In this document: positions 46,004 through 54,482 of the stretch, piece after piece
How positions within the stretch are numbered: position 1 is the stretch's first letter
Layout of the letters: each line of letters opens with the position of its first letter
From: Burkholderia humptydooensis
Lineage (GTDB): Bacteria > Pseudomonadota > Gammaproteobacteria > Burkholderiales > Burkholderiaceae
NCBI RefSeq assembly: GCF_001513745.1
Contig: NZ_CP013382.1
Span: forward strand, 992,001 to 1,056,000
Direction of reading: 5' to 3'
Length of the DNA stretch: 64,000 nt
Translations under genes and position numbers: made by a program
The notes under the pieces: generated by a model
What the model was told of the DNA's origin: nothing
The model's database searches: none
What the model saw: only the letters and a program-made list of their open reading frames with translations

Positions 46004-46975
46004 CGGGAGCGTTATTTGTCTGACCTGAGAGTCCGTGCTCGCGCTGATTAATTTGGTATGCGGAGTCTATTTGATTGATGTTTTCAAGACTTCAAAGAAT
46101 TGCAAAATCAGGCTTTGCAAATGGTTAAAAAAAGTTTGAGGATGGAGTGTTGTGGTTGGTTAATTTTTGTTAATTTAATAGATGATACGAATGAGTCGGG
46201 GTGATGCCGATCGGTTCGTGGATGGCCCGTGTAGAAAGGGCGGTGGCGGAGTGGTGGACTACGGGGCGTAGCTTGCGTTTCAGAAAGGAGACTGCAGTCT
46301 CATGTAAAACGTTTGCGCCGTCTCCACTCCTTTCTATTTGCAATATTGTTTAATTTAATATTGTAATGTTTTCTTATGGGGTTTTGTTAATGGATTAATT
46401 TATGCAATTCAAGTGGATAAATCATTTTGTTTTGATGAAGGTGTTTGGCGTGGAAATGCGATGGAATTTATTTCTTTGTCGACCGGGCGGTTCGTGCGCC
46501 GCCGCACCAGGCGGGCGTCCGCGGTTCGTTCCATGAGACACGATCATTTGCTCATCCCGAGTGGGAAGTGCTCGGGAAATGGGACGCATCTTCCAAACGT
46601 CTTTCGCTCATTTACATGTCGCCGCTTTATTGTCGGTAATCCTTTCCAGGCAGAAACGCTTTGTCACAATGCTTTCGTATTGCTGTCGTTTCAGGCGGCC
46701 GAGCGCGATACGCAACCAATGCGATCGAATCCGCGCGGTGACGCACGGAAGCGAGCGCTGCCCGGTCCGGCGGGGCGTAAGCGTGCCCAGTCGTATGGAT
46801 GCGAAGTAAGGGTATTTTTTACCGATTTAGATATGGGGTACGCCTCTTTTTAAACGATGTGTCGGGCCGTCGTAACCCAAGGTCCGATCTTCGCCATCGC
46901 GGCGTCGAAGGCCGCTTGTCCGTTCGCGAGCAGCAGCCCCACCCGATGCGTGACGATGCGCGCAACCGCGCGCGA
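46004..46975. other. AT-rich region upstream of the adhesin, no supported gene, with inverted repeats
   Basis: Nearly 1 kb before the next gene; the first 700 bp are strikingly AT-rich for this genome. Open frames here lack ribosome sites and domain character. Seen: a perfect palindrome GAGACTGCAGTCTC (46288-46301), arms AGAAAGGAG (46282-46290) and CTCCTTTCT (46327-46335), and CAATATT (46341-46347) with AATATTG (46357-46363). AT-rich DNA ahead of a surface adhesin is a usual place for H-NS-type silencing and for regulator sites. The promoter of the adhesin must lie here. Confidence 0.55.
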
Positions 46976-47878
46976 TTACGGCTTCCTGATGAAGCGCAGC
47001 GCGAACCGCGCGAGCCGCGGCACGATCGCCGGCCGCAGCAGCCGCTTGTCGTAGCCGGCCATCCGGCGGTTGTTCTCGGCGAGGCACAGCTCGATCAGCG
47101 CGCGCGGATTCAGCGCGTCGCCGACGGTTGCCGCCGTATTGGCCGGAAAATTCGCGTCGCGCGCGACGCCGTCGGCGTCGATGCCGCGCGCGATGCCGAT
47201 CCGCTCCCAGATCAGGAACGCCCATACCGCGGCGACGCGCGCGAACAGCCACGGCCTGCGCCACCATCGCATGTTGCGCCAGTACCATCCGAACCAGTTC
47301 GCGAAGAACAGGATGTGGCGGCCTTCCTCCTGGATCACGGGCTCGAACGTCTCGACGAGTTCTTCCGGAAAATAGCCGGAGCGCTGCGCGGAGCGGAACA
47401 GGCCGAATGCGAAGAAGCTGTCGATGGATTCGCTGAAACCCGTGACCATCCATGCCCATTCGGCGTCCTTCGGCGCCGGATACGCGGGCTCGCGCGCGAG
47501 CCGGATGCCGTATGCCTCGACGAGCTTCGAGAGCACGACCTTGTGCCGCGCTTCCTCGGCGGCGTTCAGGTCGAGCGCGGCGCGCAGCAACGGATCGCGC
47601 ACCGTCGACGCGAACGTCGCGACGCGAATCGATGCGCGGCCCTCGGTCTGCACGGCGATGTCCCAGATCGGCAGCGACGTCAGGCGCTGAAGCGCTTCGG
47701 GGGCGAGGGCGGGCCAATCGATGACGGCCGGCTTGTACGGGTTGTGGGTGTCGAGCAGCATCTTGCAGAACATCTGCTTGTGCGCGTCGGAACCGATTCG
47801 CACTGGGCCGCGACTCTCATGGACCCAGTTGCGCATAGCGTGATCCGCCGCTTGTTCTCGTCGCAGCGTGTCAGACAT
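46976..47878 (-). CDS. Ferritin-like diiron protein
   Basis: 300 residues. A four-helix ferritin-like core is suggested by the two Glu/His iron motifs LNAAEEARHKVVLSKL near residue 105 and EEGRHILFFANWFGW near 185, with an earlier Glu in AVQTEGRASIR near 75. A hydrophobic helix (WLFARVAAVWAFLIWERI, about 210) may touch the membrane. Proteins of this group include diiron oxygenases and hydroxylases acting on fatty acids or amines; the substrate is not visible. Start ATG at 47878. Stands alone between the adhesin upstream region and a small gene read the same way. Confidence 0.7.
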   Translation of the reverse strand: MSDTLRREQAADHAMRNWVHESRGPVRIGSDAHKQMFCKMLLDTHNPYKPAVIDWPALAPEALQRLTSLPIWDIAVQTEGRASIRVATFASTVRDPLLRAALDLNAAEEARHKVVLSKLVEAYGIRLAREPAYPAPKDAEWAWMVTGFSESIDSFFAFGLFRSAQRSGYFPEELVETFEPVIQEEGRHILFFANWFGWYWRNMRWWRRPWLFARVAAVWAFLIWERIGIARGIDADGVARDANFPANTAATVGDALNPRALIELCLAENNRRMAGYDKRLLRPAIVPRLARFALRFIRKP

Positions 47879-48007
47879 GGCTGATTGGTATCGTGATGTC
47901 AGGAGCTGACGATTCTTGCATAGCTCGATGAATCACGTATTTTGGCGGCCGCTGCCGCAGGCGCCGCCTGCGGGCGCCGCGCGTGCCGGCCGGCGCCGGC
48001 GACGGGC

Positions 48008-48223
48008 TCAACAGTGGGAATCGACCCACAGGCGTCCCCAGCGGAACGCGTAGGCAAGTGCGTGCTCTTCGTCGAAGAAGAAATCGATGGCGTCGAACGA
48101 GTAGGCGCGCGCGGGCGCGGGGCCGGCTTTCTCGATCGTGAGGTTCGCGGCGAACAGGCCGTTCGGCAAGCGCGCCGCCGCGGGCGCGACCTCGTAGCCC
48201 TTGTAGCGGATCGAACGATTCAT
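48008..48223 (-). CDS. Small protein of 71 residues, hypothetical
   Basis: MNRSIRYKGYEVAPAAARLP through FRWGRLWVDSHC. A compact beta/alpha domain with a Trp/Asp/His/Cys end; no signal peptide. Small proteins with the start MNRSIRYxGYE are, from memory, widespread in Burkholderia, but their function is unknown to me. The longer frame start (48340) adds a non-matching N-terminus, so I chose the internal ATG. Confidence 0.6.
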   Translation of the reverse strand: MNRSIRYKGYEVAPAAARLPNGLFAANLTIEKAGPAPARAYSFDAIDFFFDEEHALAYAFRWGRLWVDSHC

Positions 48224-48415
48224 GGCTTTCGCGAAGGGAGAACGAGGTTGCAGCGTAAGCAATCGACGCGTGCGCGTGAACCAATCTTTATGCTTAAGCA
48301 AATCACCCGGCGCGAACGAATGGTCATCAGCGCGGGGCAACGCGCGGGAGGAGCAGGCCGCCCGTCGAAGCGCACGCGCGCCGCCGCACGCAGCGAGCGT
48401 GCGATGCGCGTGCGT

Positions 48416-49078
48416 TCAGTGCGTCGCGGCTTCCAGCACCGTCGCGAGCGCGTTATCGCTCGCGACACGGGTTGCCGCGCGGTGCGACGCGAACGCGAGC
48501 GCGAATTCGGCGGCCTGCGCGCCGACGGTCTCGAGCTGCGCGGCGACCTTCGAATCCGAGCAGCGATCGACCGTTTCGAAGCGCGTTTCGAGCGTGTTGA
48601 CCGCGGCGCCGAACGGCGTCGGCCAGCCGCGCAGCGCGTGGACGATCGCGCGCAGCGACGTCAGCACGGTGCCCGCCGCCTGCCAGCCGTACGCGGTGAC
48701 GATGCAGCCGACCGCGCGTCCGTCGAGATACGGGCGCTCGTCGGCGCGCAGTTCCTCGAGCGTGTCGAGCGCGTTCTTCACGAGGCCGGACACGCCGCCG
48801 TGGTAGCCGGGCGTGGCGATGACGATCGCGTCGGCCGCGCGCACGGCGTCGATCAGCTCGCGTTGCGCGTCGGTGAGCGCGCGGCGCTCCGGCGCGTAGT
48901 GCGGCAGCGTGTGCAGGAACGGGCCGTCGAACAGGCGGGTGCGGGCGCCCGCGGCTTGCGCGCCGCGCAGCGCGAAGCCGAGCGCGCGCTCGGTCGACGA
49001 AGCCGCGCGGGTCGTGCCGCCGATGCCGACGATGAACGGCCGGCGGTGTTGGTCAAATGCGGTCAAAGTGCGCTCCAT
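48416..49078 (-). CDS. NADPH-dependent FMN reductase
   Basis: 220 residues with the flavodoxin-like fold of the SsuE/MsuE family: FIVGIGGTTRAASSTERAL (FMN phosphate loop, residues 15-33), IATPGYHGGVSGLVKNALDT near residue 85 (FMN ring contacts) and the glycine pair VTAYGWQAAGTVLTSLR near 127. It reduces FMN with NAD(P)H, usually for a partner monooxygenase. None is adjacent, although the ferritin-like protein lies 0.5 kb away. Confidence 0.88.
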   Translation of the reverse strand: MERTLTAFDQHRRPFIVGIGGTTRAASSTERALGFALRGAQAAGARTRLFDGPFLHTLPHYAPERRALTDAQRELIDAVRAADAIVIATPGYHGGVSGLVKNALDTLEELRADERPYLDGRAVGCIVTAYGWQAAGTVLTSLRAIVHALRGWPTPFGAAVNTLETRFETVDRCSDSKVAAQLETVGAQAAEFALAFASHRAATRVASDNALATVLEAATH

Positions 49079-49296
49079 GAGGGTGCGGCGCCTGGCTGGG
49101 GCAGGCCGAGAGTTGCATGTTAGCGAGCCAATCGGTGCGCGGGAAACGACTTTTCGTTCTATCGATATACCCGGCGGCCGCTTGCGCGGCTTCGCGCGCG
49201 ACGCAATTGGATAGCAGAAATGCTTGGTTGGGATGCGTCCGGCCGGCCGATATGATCGGCTCCGTCTCCTCCATGAAACTTCTCTGACATGGGTTG

Positions 49297-49331
49297 GCCC
49301 CGCCGGTTGGAATGTCGGCGGGGCTTTTTTT
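49297..49331 (+). terminator. Rho-independent terminator with no gene in front of it
   Basis: Perfect 9-bp arms GCCCCGCCG (49297-49305) and CGGCGGGGC (49316-49324), 10-base loop, then seven T. Textbook terminator on the plus strand. The FMN reductase gene upstream reads the other way, so the transcript ending here, at most about 220 nt, may be a small RNA. Confidence 0.8.
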
Positions 49332-49463
49332 CGTTCGTGCGCGGCGCAGGCGTGCGTCGCGCGATGGCGCGGGCGAGCGACGAGCCATCGCGGGATCGAA
49401 TCGGCAGCGAAGCGAACGTTCGAATCGATGCGTCTGACATCGCGCCGCCCGTCGACGGCAAGC

Positions 49464-49545
49464 CCGCGCGCGTCACGTTGCGCTCGTCGAGCAGCGCGTC
49501 GAACGCTTTGAGCAGATTGAAGTCGAGCGTTCTGATATCGACCAT
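49464..49545 (-). pseudogene. N-terminal remnant of a LysR-type regulator gene
   Basis: Starting at the ATG at 49545, MVDIRTLDFNLLKAFDALLD continues ERNVTRA, the usual first 27 residues of a NodD/LysR helix-turn-helix protein (compare LNLLKVFDALLEERSVTRAA). Directly after it the reading becomes unrelated. The rest of the gene is gone. Confidence 0.65.
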
Positions 49546-49942
49546 GCTTATCGGTTGCTGTGGAGAGATTGAATCGAGCCTATATCCCGGCCGCGTCGCC
49601 GATTCAAGCGCGCAAAGCGCGCATTGCAGCGAATAAGTCTGCGGAAATCCGGCGCGCGATGCGGCGCCGCGCAAACGCCGCGTGGAGCCTCCCGCGCGTA
49701 GTACGGGCGTGCGTCGCCGGGCGGCCCGCGCGTCGCGGCCGCGCGACGCGCGCTGCGGCGCGTCATGCCGCTCTCCGGCGCCTTTCGTCGGTGGTCCGAA
49801 ACGGTCGTTCGCAGCACTTGTACCGACGTGTCGTATTTGCGCAAGCGTTTGTCGCAATTCGTCGGCTGCACGGGGTTTTTTCTGGCAACCATGTAGGCAC
49901 GCTGTGACGGCGTATTTCCCCGCTCAACGAGGAGACGTTGCA
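49546..49942. other. Gap between the LysR remnant and the ABC transporter operon
   Basis: No reading frame here has domain character. The last 100 bp (AT-richer, CGAGGAGACG just before the ATG) must contain the transporter promoter and ribosome site. Confidence 0.4.
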
Positions 49943-51112
49943 ATGGATGCCCCGAAGGTCGTAGTCGATGGTCTGTGCAAGGTGTTTGGAAGCAATCCGC
50001 GGCAAGCGCTGGACATGCTCGCCGCAGGCGCGACGAAGGATGAAGTGTTCGCGCGCACGGGCCAGGTGGTCGGCGTGCACAACGTGTCGTTCGACGTGCG
50101 GGAAGGCGAGATTTTCGTGCTGATGGGCCTGTCCGGCTCCGGCAAGTCGACGTTGATCCGGCTCGTCAACCGGCTCGTCGAGCCGAGCGCCGGCAAGGTG
50201 CTGATCGACGGGCGCGACGTCGCGGGGGTGCGCCGCGCGGAGCTGACCGCGCTGCGCCGCACCGACATGAGCATGGTGTTCCAGTCGTTCGCGCTGATGC
50301 CGCAGCGCACGGTGCTGTCGAACGCCGCGTTCGGCCTCGAAGTGGCCGGCATGGGCCGCAAGGACCGCGAGCGCCGCGCGATGGGCGTGCTCGAGCAGGT
50401 GGGCCTCGCGCAGTTCGCGCACAAGCTGCCCGCCGAGCTGTCGGGCGGCATGCAGCAGCGCGTCGGCCTCGCGCGCGCGCTCGCGGTGAACCCGTCGCTG
50501 ATGATCATGGACGAGGCGTTCTCCGCGCTCGATCCGTTGAAGCGCAAGGAAATGCAGAACGTGCTGCTGCAACTGCAGAAGGAGCAGCGCCGCACGATCA
50601 TGTTCGTGTCGCACGATCTCGAGGAGGCGCTGCGCATCGGCAGCCGGATCGCGATCATGGCAGGCGGCCGGCTCGTGCAGGTCGGCACGCCGCAGGAGAT
50701 CATCGCGAACCCCGCCGACGACTACGTGCGCGCGTTCTTCGAAGGCATCGACACGAGCCGCTACCTGACGGCGGGCGACCTGATGCTCACGGGCGCCGTG
50801 CCGACCGTGTCGAAGCTCGATGCGACGCATGTCGCCGCGTCGCTGAACGGCAGCGCCGAATACGCGTTCGTGCTCGACGAGGCGCGCAAGATCCGCGGCT
50901 TCGTCACGCGCGACGCGCTGAACGGCGCGACGCCGAACGTGCGCCAGGTCGAGAGCATTCCGCGCGACGCATCGCTCGATCACGTCGTCGAGCGATGCGT
51001 CGCGCATCCGCACGCGCTGCCCGTCGTCGACGACGACGGCTGTTACTGCGGCTCGGTCGACCGGGCCGTGCTTCTGAAAGCCATTACGCGTTCGCGAGGT
51101 TTCCATGTCTGA
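49943..51112 (+). CDS. proV: Glycine betaine/choline-type ABC transporter ATPase
   Basis: 389 residues from the ATG at 49943, after CGAGGAGACG. ProV-type N-terminus (DGLCKVFGSNPRQALDML) followed by Walker A GLSGSGKSTLIR, Q-loop MVFQSFALMP, signature LSGGMQQR, Walker B LMIMDEAFSALDP and switch His SHDLEEALR. From about residue 280 two weak CBS-like domains end the protein, as in OpuAA/ProV, where they sense ionic strength. Drives uptake of a quaternary ammonium compound; overlaps the permease gene by 8 bp. Confidence 0.92.
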   Translation: MDAPKVVVDGLCKVFGSNPRQALDMLAAGATKDEVFARTGQVVGVHNVSFDVREGEIFVLMGLSGSGKSTLIRLVNRLVEPSAGKVLIDGRDVAGVRRAELTALRRTDMSMVFQSFALMPQRTVLSNAAFGLEVAGMGRKDRERRAMGVLEQVGLAQFAHKLPAELSGGMQQRVGLARALAVNPSLMIMDEAFSALDPLKRKEMQNVLLQLQKEQRRTIMFVSHDLEEALRIGSRIAIMAGGRLVQVGTPQEIIANPADDYVRAFFEGIDTSRYLTAGDLMLTGAVPTVSKLDATHVAASLNGSAEYAFVLDEARKIRGFVTRDALNGATPNVRQVESIPRDASLDHVVERCVAHPHALPVVDDDGCYCGSVDRAVLLKAITRSRGFHV

Positions 51113-52007
51113 ACTCATCCCCCTCGGTAGCTGGGTCGACCAGTCGGTTCACTATCTGCTCGACCACGATGCGAAGACGTTCGACGCGATCGGCCGCGCG
51201 ATCGAGGGGCTCGCCGCGCTCGTCGAGCACGGGCTGCAAGCCGTGCCGATGGGGCTGATGATGGCGTGCTTCGTCGGCGTCGGCCTCTGGCGCGTCGGCT
51301 GGCGCTTCGCGATCTTCACGGCGGCGTCGCTGTTCCTGATCTTCGCGACGGGCTTCTGGGATCAGACGGTCGTCACGCTCGGCCTCACGCTGTCGTCGAC
51401 GATCGTGAGCCTCGTGCTCGGCATTCCGCTCGGCATCTGGGCCGCGAAGAGCAAGTGGGTCGCGGCGATCGTGCGGCCGATCCTCGATCTGATGCAGACG
51501 ATGCCTGCGTTCGTCTACCTGATTCCGGCCGCGATGCTGTTCGGCCTCGGCCGCGTGCCGGGGATTCTGTCGACGGTGATCTTCGCGATGCCGCCCGCCG
51601 TGCGCCTGACGAGCCTCGGCATCCGCCACGTGAACCGCGAGATCGTCGAGGCGGGGCAGGCGTTTGGCTGCACGCCGTGGCAACTGCTGTACAAGGTGCA
51701 GTTCCCGAATGCGCTGCCGTCGATCATGCAGGGCGTGAACCAGACGATCATGATGGCGCTGTCGATGGTGATCATCGCGTCGATGGTCGGCGCGGGCGGC
51801 CTCGGCAACGACGTGCTCGCGAGCATCCAGCGCCTCGACATCGGCTTGGGCTTCGAGAGCGGCCTGTCGGTCGTGCTGCTCGCGATCATCCTCGACCGCA
51901 TCACCGAGAGCTTCGGCCGCGCGCCGGGCACGGCGAAGGCGCCGCTCTTCTCGGGCTTCCGGCAACTGTTCGGCCCGCGCTCGCGATCGTCGGTCGCGCA
52001 GGCCTGA
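51105..52007 (+). CDS. proW: Glycine betaine/choline-type ABC transporter permease
   Basis: 300 residues with about six membrane helices. The N-terminal 45 residues are cytoplasmic. The binding-protein-dependent permease motif, EAGQAFGCTPWQLLYKVQFP, lies near residue 185 and contacts the ATPase. PILDLMQTMPAFVYLIPAAM is the ProW/OpuAB transmembrane signature. It forms the channel with the ATPase encoded just before. Confidence 0.92.
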   Translation: MSELIPLGSWVDQSVHYLLDHDAKTFDAIGRAIEGLAALVEHGLQAVPMGLMMACFVGVGLWRVGWRFAIFTAASLFLIFATGFWDQTVVTLGLTLSSTIVSLVLGIPLGIWAAKSKWVAAIVRPILDLMQTMPAFVYLIPAAMLFGLGRVPGILSTVIFAMPPAVRLTSLGIRHVNREIVEAGQAFGCTPWQLLYKVQFPNALPSIMQGVNQTIMMALSMVIIASMVGAGGLGNDVLASIQRLDIGLGFESGLSVVLLAIILDRITESFGRAPGTAKAPLFSGFRQLFGPRSRSSVAQA

Positions 52008-52121
52008 CGTTTTCCGCTTTCGTTCGTTTCCCCGGTTTCTTCGTTTCGCCGATCCGGTCGTCTCCGGCGGGCCCGCCCGCCGCCGGAGCGGCTTCGTGCA
52101 ACCCGTTCGCTGGAGAGCGAT

Positions 52122-53120
52122 GTGACGTCCGCCGCCGCTGCCGCACCCGCCGCCTGCGCCGAGCCGGTTTCCTCGGCCGCGCATTTCGGGTTCCTGACGT
52201 TGCCGAACTTCTCGATGATCGCGTTCACGAGCGCGGTCGAGGTGCTGCGCATGGCGAACTACGTCGCGCGCGCGGACCATTACCGCTGGTCGATCTTCTC
52301 GCTCGACGGCGCGCCCGTGCATGCGAGCAACGGGATCGCGGTGCGGCCGACGCAGCCGCTCGACGTCGACGATCCGCCCGACGTGGTGATCGTCTGCGGC
52401 GGCATCCGGATTCGTGAGGCGATGGACGAGACGGTGCGCGGCGCGCTCGGCGCGCTCGCCGCGCGCGCGGTGCCGCTCGGCGGCATCTGCACGGGCGCGT
52501 ACGTGCTGATGGCGTGCGGGCTGCTCGACGGCTACCGGTGCGCGGTGCACTGGGAGAACCTGTCCGCGCTGCACGCGGAGTTTCCGCAGGTGCGCTTCGC
52601 CGACGAGCTGTTCGTCGTCGATCGCGACCGGCTCACCTGCACGGGCGGCACCGCGCCGCTCGACCTGATGCTGAACCTCGTCGGCGCGCGGCTCGGGCAG
52701 CCGCTCGCCGCGCAAGTCTCCGAGCAGTTCATTCTCGAGCGCATCCGCAGCGCGACCGATCCGCAGCCGATTCCGGTCGACGCACGCGTCGGCTTCTCGC
52801 GCGCGGAGCTGATCGAGGTCGTGCGGCTGATGGAGGCGAACATCGAGGAGCCGCTGTCGCTCGAAGAGCTCGCGCGGCTCGTGCGGCTCTCGCAGCGGCA
52901 TCTGCAGCGGATGTTCAGGATCTATCTGAACGTGTCGCCGACGCACTATTACCTGACGCTGCGCCTGAAGCGCGCGCGCGACCTGCTGCGCACGACCGAC
53001 GCATCGATCGCGCGCGTGACGACGATCTGCGGCTTTCACTCGCCATGCCATTTCAGCAAGGCGTACCGCGCGCAGTTCGGTCATGCGCCGAGCCACGAGC
53101 GGCGCGTGTCGGCGCGCTGA
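52122..53120 (+). CDS. GlxA-family AraC-type regulator (GbdR/CdhR-like)
   Basis: 332 residues, starting with GTG at 52122 after TGGAGAGCG. An N-terminal DJ-1/PfpI-like domain (residues 20-200) has GGICTGAYVLMACGLLDGYR with the nucleophile-elbow cysteine position. The C-terminal AraC domain has two helix-turn-helix motifs (LSLEELARLVRLSQRHLQRM, and ASIARVTTICGFHSPCHFSK). Regulators of this group control carnitine, choline and glycine betaine breakdown in Pseudomonas and Burkholderia. Lying between the permease and the binding-protein genes of the transporter, it probably controls this uptake system in response to its substrate. Confidence 0.85.
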   Translation: MTSAAAAAPAACAEPVSSAAHFGFLTLPNFSMIAFTSAVEVLRMANYVARADHYRWSIFSLDGAPVHASNGIAVRPTQPLDVDDPPDVVIVCGGIRIREAMDETVRGALGALAARAVPLGGICTGAYVLMACGLLDGYRCAVHWENLSALHAEFPQVRFADELFVVDRDRLTCTGGTAPLDLMLNLVGARLGQPLAAQVSEQFILERIRSATDPQPIPVDARVGFSRAELIEVVRLMEANIEEPLSLEELARLVRLSQRHLQRMFRIYLNVSPTHYYLTLRLKRARDLLRTTDASIARVTTICGFHSPCHFSKAYRAQFGHAPSHERRVSAR

Positions 53121-53239
53121 GCGCATCGGGGCCGCATCGAAACCGTATCGAAACAAGCGCGTGGCCGCCGGGGTCGCGGCGCGCGTGAGCCACGAACCGA
53201 TCCCATGTTGACGACATCTTTGTGATGAGGAGAAGCACG

Positions 53240-54190
53240 ATGAAGCGAAATCTGATCGCGGCGGCCTGTGGGCTCGCCATCGCGGCCGCGCCGTTCGCGA
53301 GCGCCCGGGCGGGTGATCCGCCGACCTGCAAGGCGGTGCGCTTTGCGGACGTCGGCTGGACCGACATCGCCGCGACGACGGGGCTCGCGTCGACGATGCT
53401 CGCCGGGCTCGGCTACGCGCCGACGAAGACGATCGCTTCGGTGCCGATCACGTTTGCGGGGATCAAGAGCAAGCAGATCGACGTGTTTCTCGGCTACTGG
53501 TCGCCGACGATGGACCCGATGATCGCGCCGTTCACGAAGGCGGGCACGATCAAGGTGCTCGCCACGCCGAACCTGACGGGCGCGAAGTACACGCTCGCCG
53601 TGCCCGATTACGTATATCAGGGCGGCCTGAAGTCGTTCGCCGACATCCAGAAGTACGCGGACAAGCTGAACGGCAGGATCTACGGGATCGAGCCCGGCAA
53701 CGACGGCAACGCGCTCATCAAGAAGATGATCGATGGCAACCAGTTCGGCCTCGGCAAGTTCAAGCTCGTCGAATCGAGCGAGGCGGGGATGCTCGTCGAG
53801 GTGAACCGCGCGATCCGCGACAAGCAGTGGATCGTGTTCCTCGGCTGGGAGCCGCATCCGATGAACGTGCAGATGAAGATCGACTATCTGAGCGGCGGCG
53901 ACGACGTGTTCGGCCCGAACTACGGCGAGGCGAAGGTGCTGACCGCGACGCCGCCCGATTACGCGGCGCGCTGCCCGAACGTCGCGAAGTTCGTGTCGAA
54001 CCTGCAGTTCTCGACGTCGATCGAGAACCATGTGATGCTGCCGATCATGAACAAGGAAGATCCGAACAAGGCGGCGGCCGCGTGGCTGAAGGCGAATCCG
54101 CAGTCGCTCGACAAGTGGCTCGCCGGGGTGACGACGTTCGACGGCAAGCCGGGGCTGCCCGCCGTCAGGCACTACCTCGGGATTCAGTAA
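53240..54190 (+). CDS. Quaternary-amine ABC transporter substrate-binding protein (ChoX/ProX-like)
   Basis: 316 residues from the ATG at 53240, preceded by AGGAGAAGC; a nearer-5' ATG (53222) overlaps this ribosome site. Signal peptide cut after ASARA near residue 23. The mature protein is of the OpuAC class: VRFADVGWTDIAATTGLAST, VFLGYWSPTMDPMIAPF and WIVFLGWEPHPMN, where Trp/Tyr residues form the aromatic box for a trimethylammonium group. LGYWSP and GWEPHPMN resemble the choline binder ChoX. Delivers the ligand to the ProV/ProW-like proteins encoded upstream, beyond the regulator gene. Confidence 0.88.
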   Translation: MKRNLIAAACGLAIAAAPFASARAGDPPTCKAVRFADVGWTDIAATTGLASTMLAGLGYAPTKTIASVPITFAGIKSKQIDVFLGYWSPTMDPMIAPFTKAGTIKVLATPNLTGAKYTLAVPDYVYQGGLKSFADIQKYADKLNGRIYGIEPGNDGNALIKKMIDGNQFGLGKFKLVESSEAGMLVEVNRAIRDKQWIVFLGWEPHPMNVQMKIDYLSGGDDVFGPNYGEAKVLTATPPDYAARCPNVAKFVSNLQFSTSIENHVMLPIMNKEDPNKAAAAWLKANPQSLDKWLAGVTTFDGKPGLPAVRHYLGIQ

Positions 54191-54432
54191 CGCCGCGCGC
54201 GTTTCGCGACGAGGCGTTCGCGCATTGCCCGCGCTCGCTCGCGATCCTGTCGAAGCTGCCGCCGGTGAAGGCGGCGAGGTTCGACGAGACCTGTCTGCGC
54301 CGGGCCGAGAACCGCACCGGCCGCGACCGGAGCATTCTGTTCTGCGACATCGAGCGGCCGATGAAATACCGCTGGGCGCAGGCGGTGAACGGCGCGGTCG
54401 GCGGGATGCTCGTCGCGATTCCGTGGTGGTGA
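54191..54432 (+). pseudogene. C-terminal remnant of an LpxO-like Asp/Asn beta-hydroxylase
   Basis: The frame right after the binding-protein stop reads ARFDETCLRRAENRTGRDRS, ILFCDIERPMKYRWAQAVNG and ends IPWW at the TGA at 54430. FDET..., AENRTG and ILFCD(I/V)ERP are the C-terminal half of LpxO-type lipid A hydroxylases. No start and none of the iron-binding N-terminal part remain. Confidence 0.7.
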
Positions 54433-54482
54433 GCGCTCGGCCGCCGGCTTCGCGGGGCAGGCGTCGAGCGGCCGCCGCCGGA

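Noticed and set aside
46413..46853. 146-codon frame in the AT-rich region upstream of the adhesin
   Set aside because: No ribosome site, no domain, mixed composition; two other frames overlap it equally well.
46862..46975. Minus-strand stretch reading LLLANGQAAFDAAMAKIGPW after the ferritin-like gene stop
   Set aside because: Looks slightly protein-like but is short, has no start, and I cannot match it to a family.
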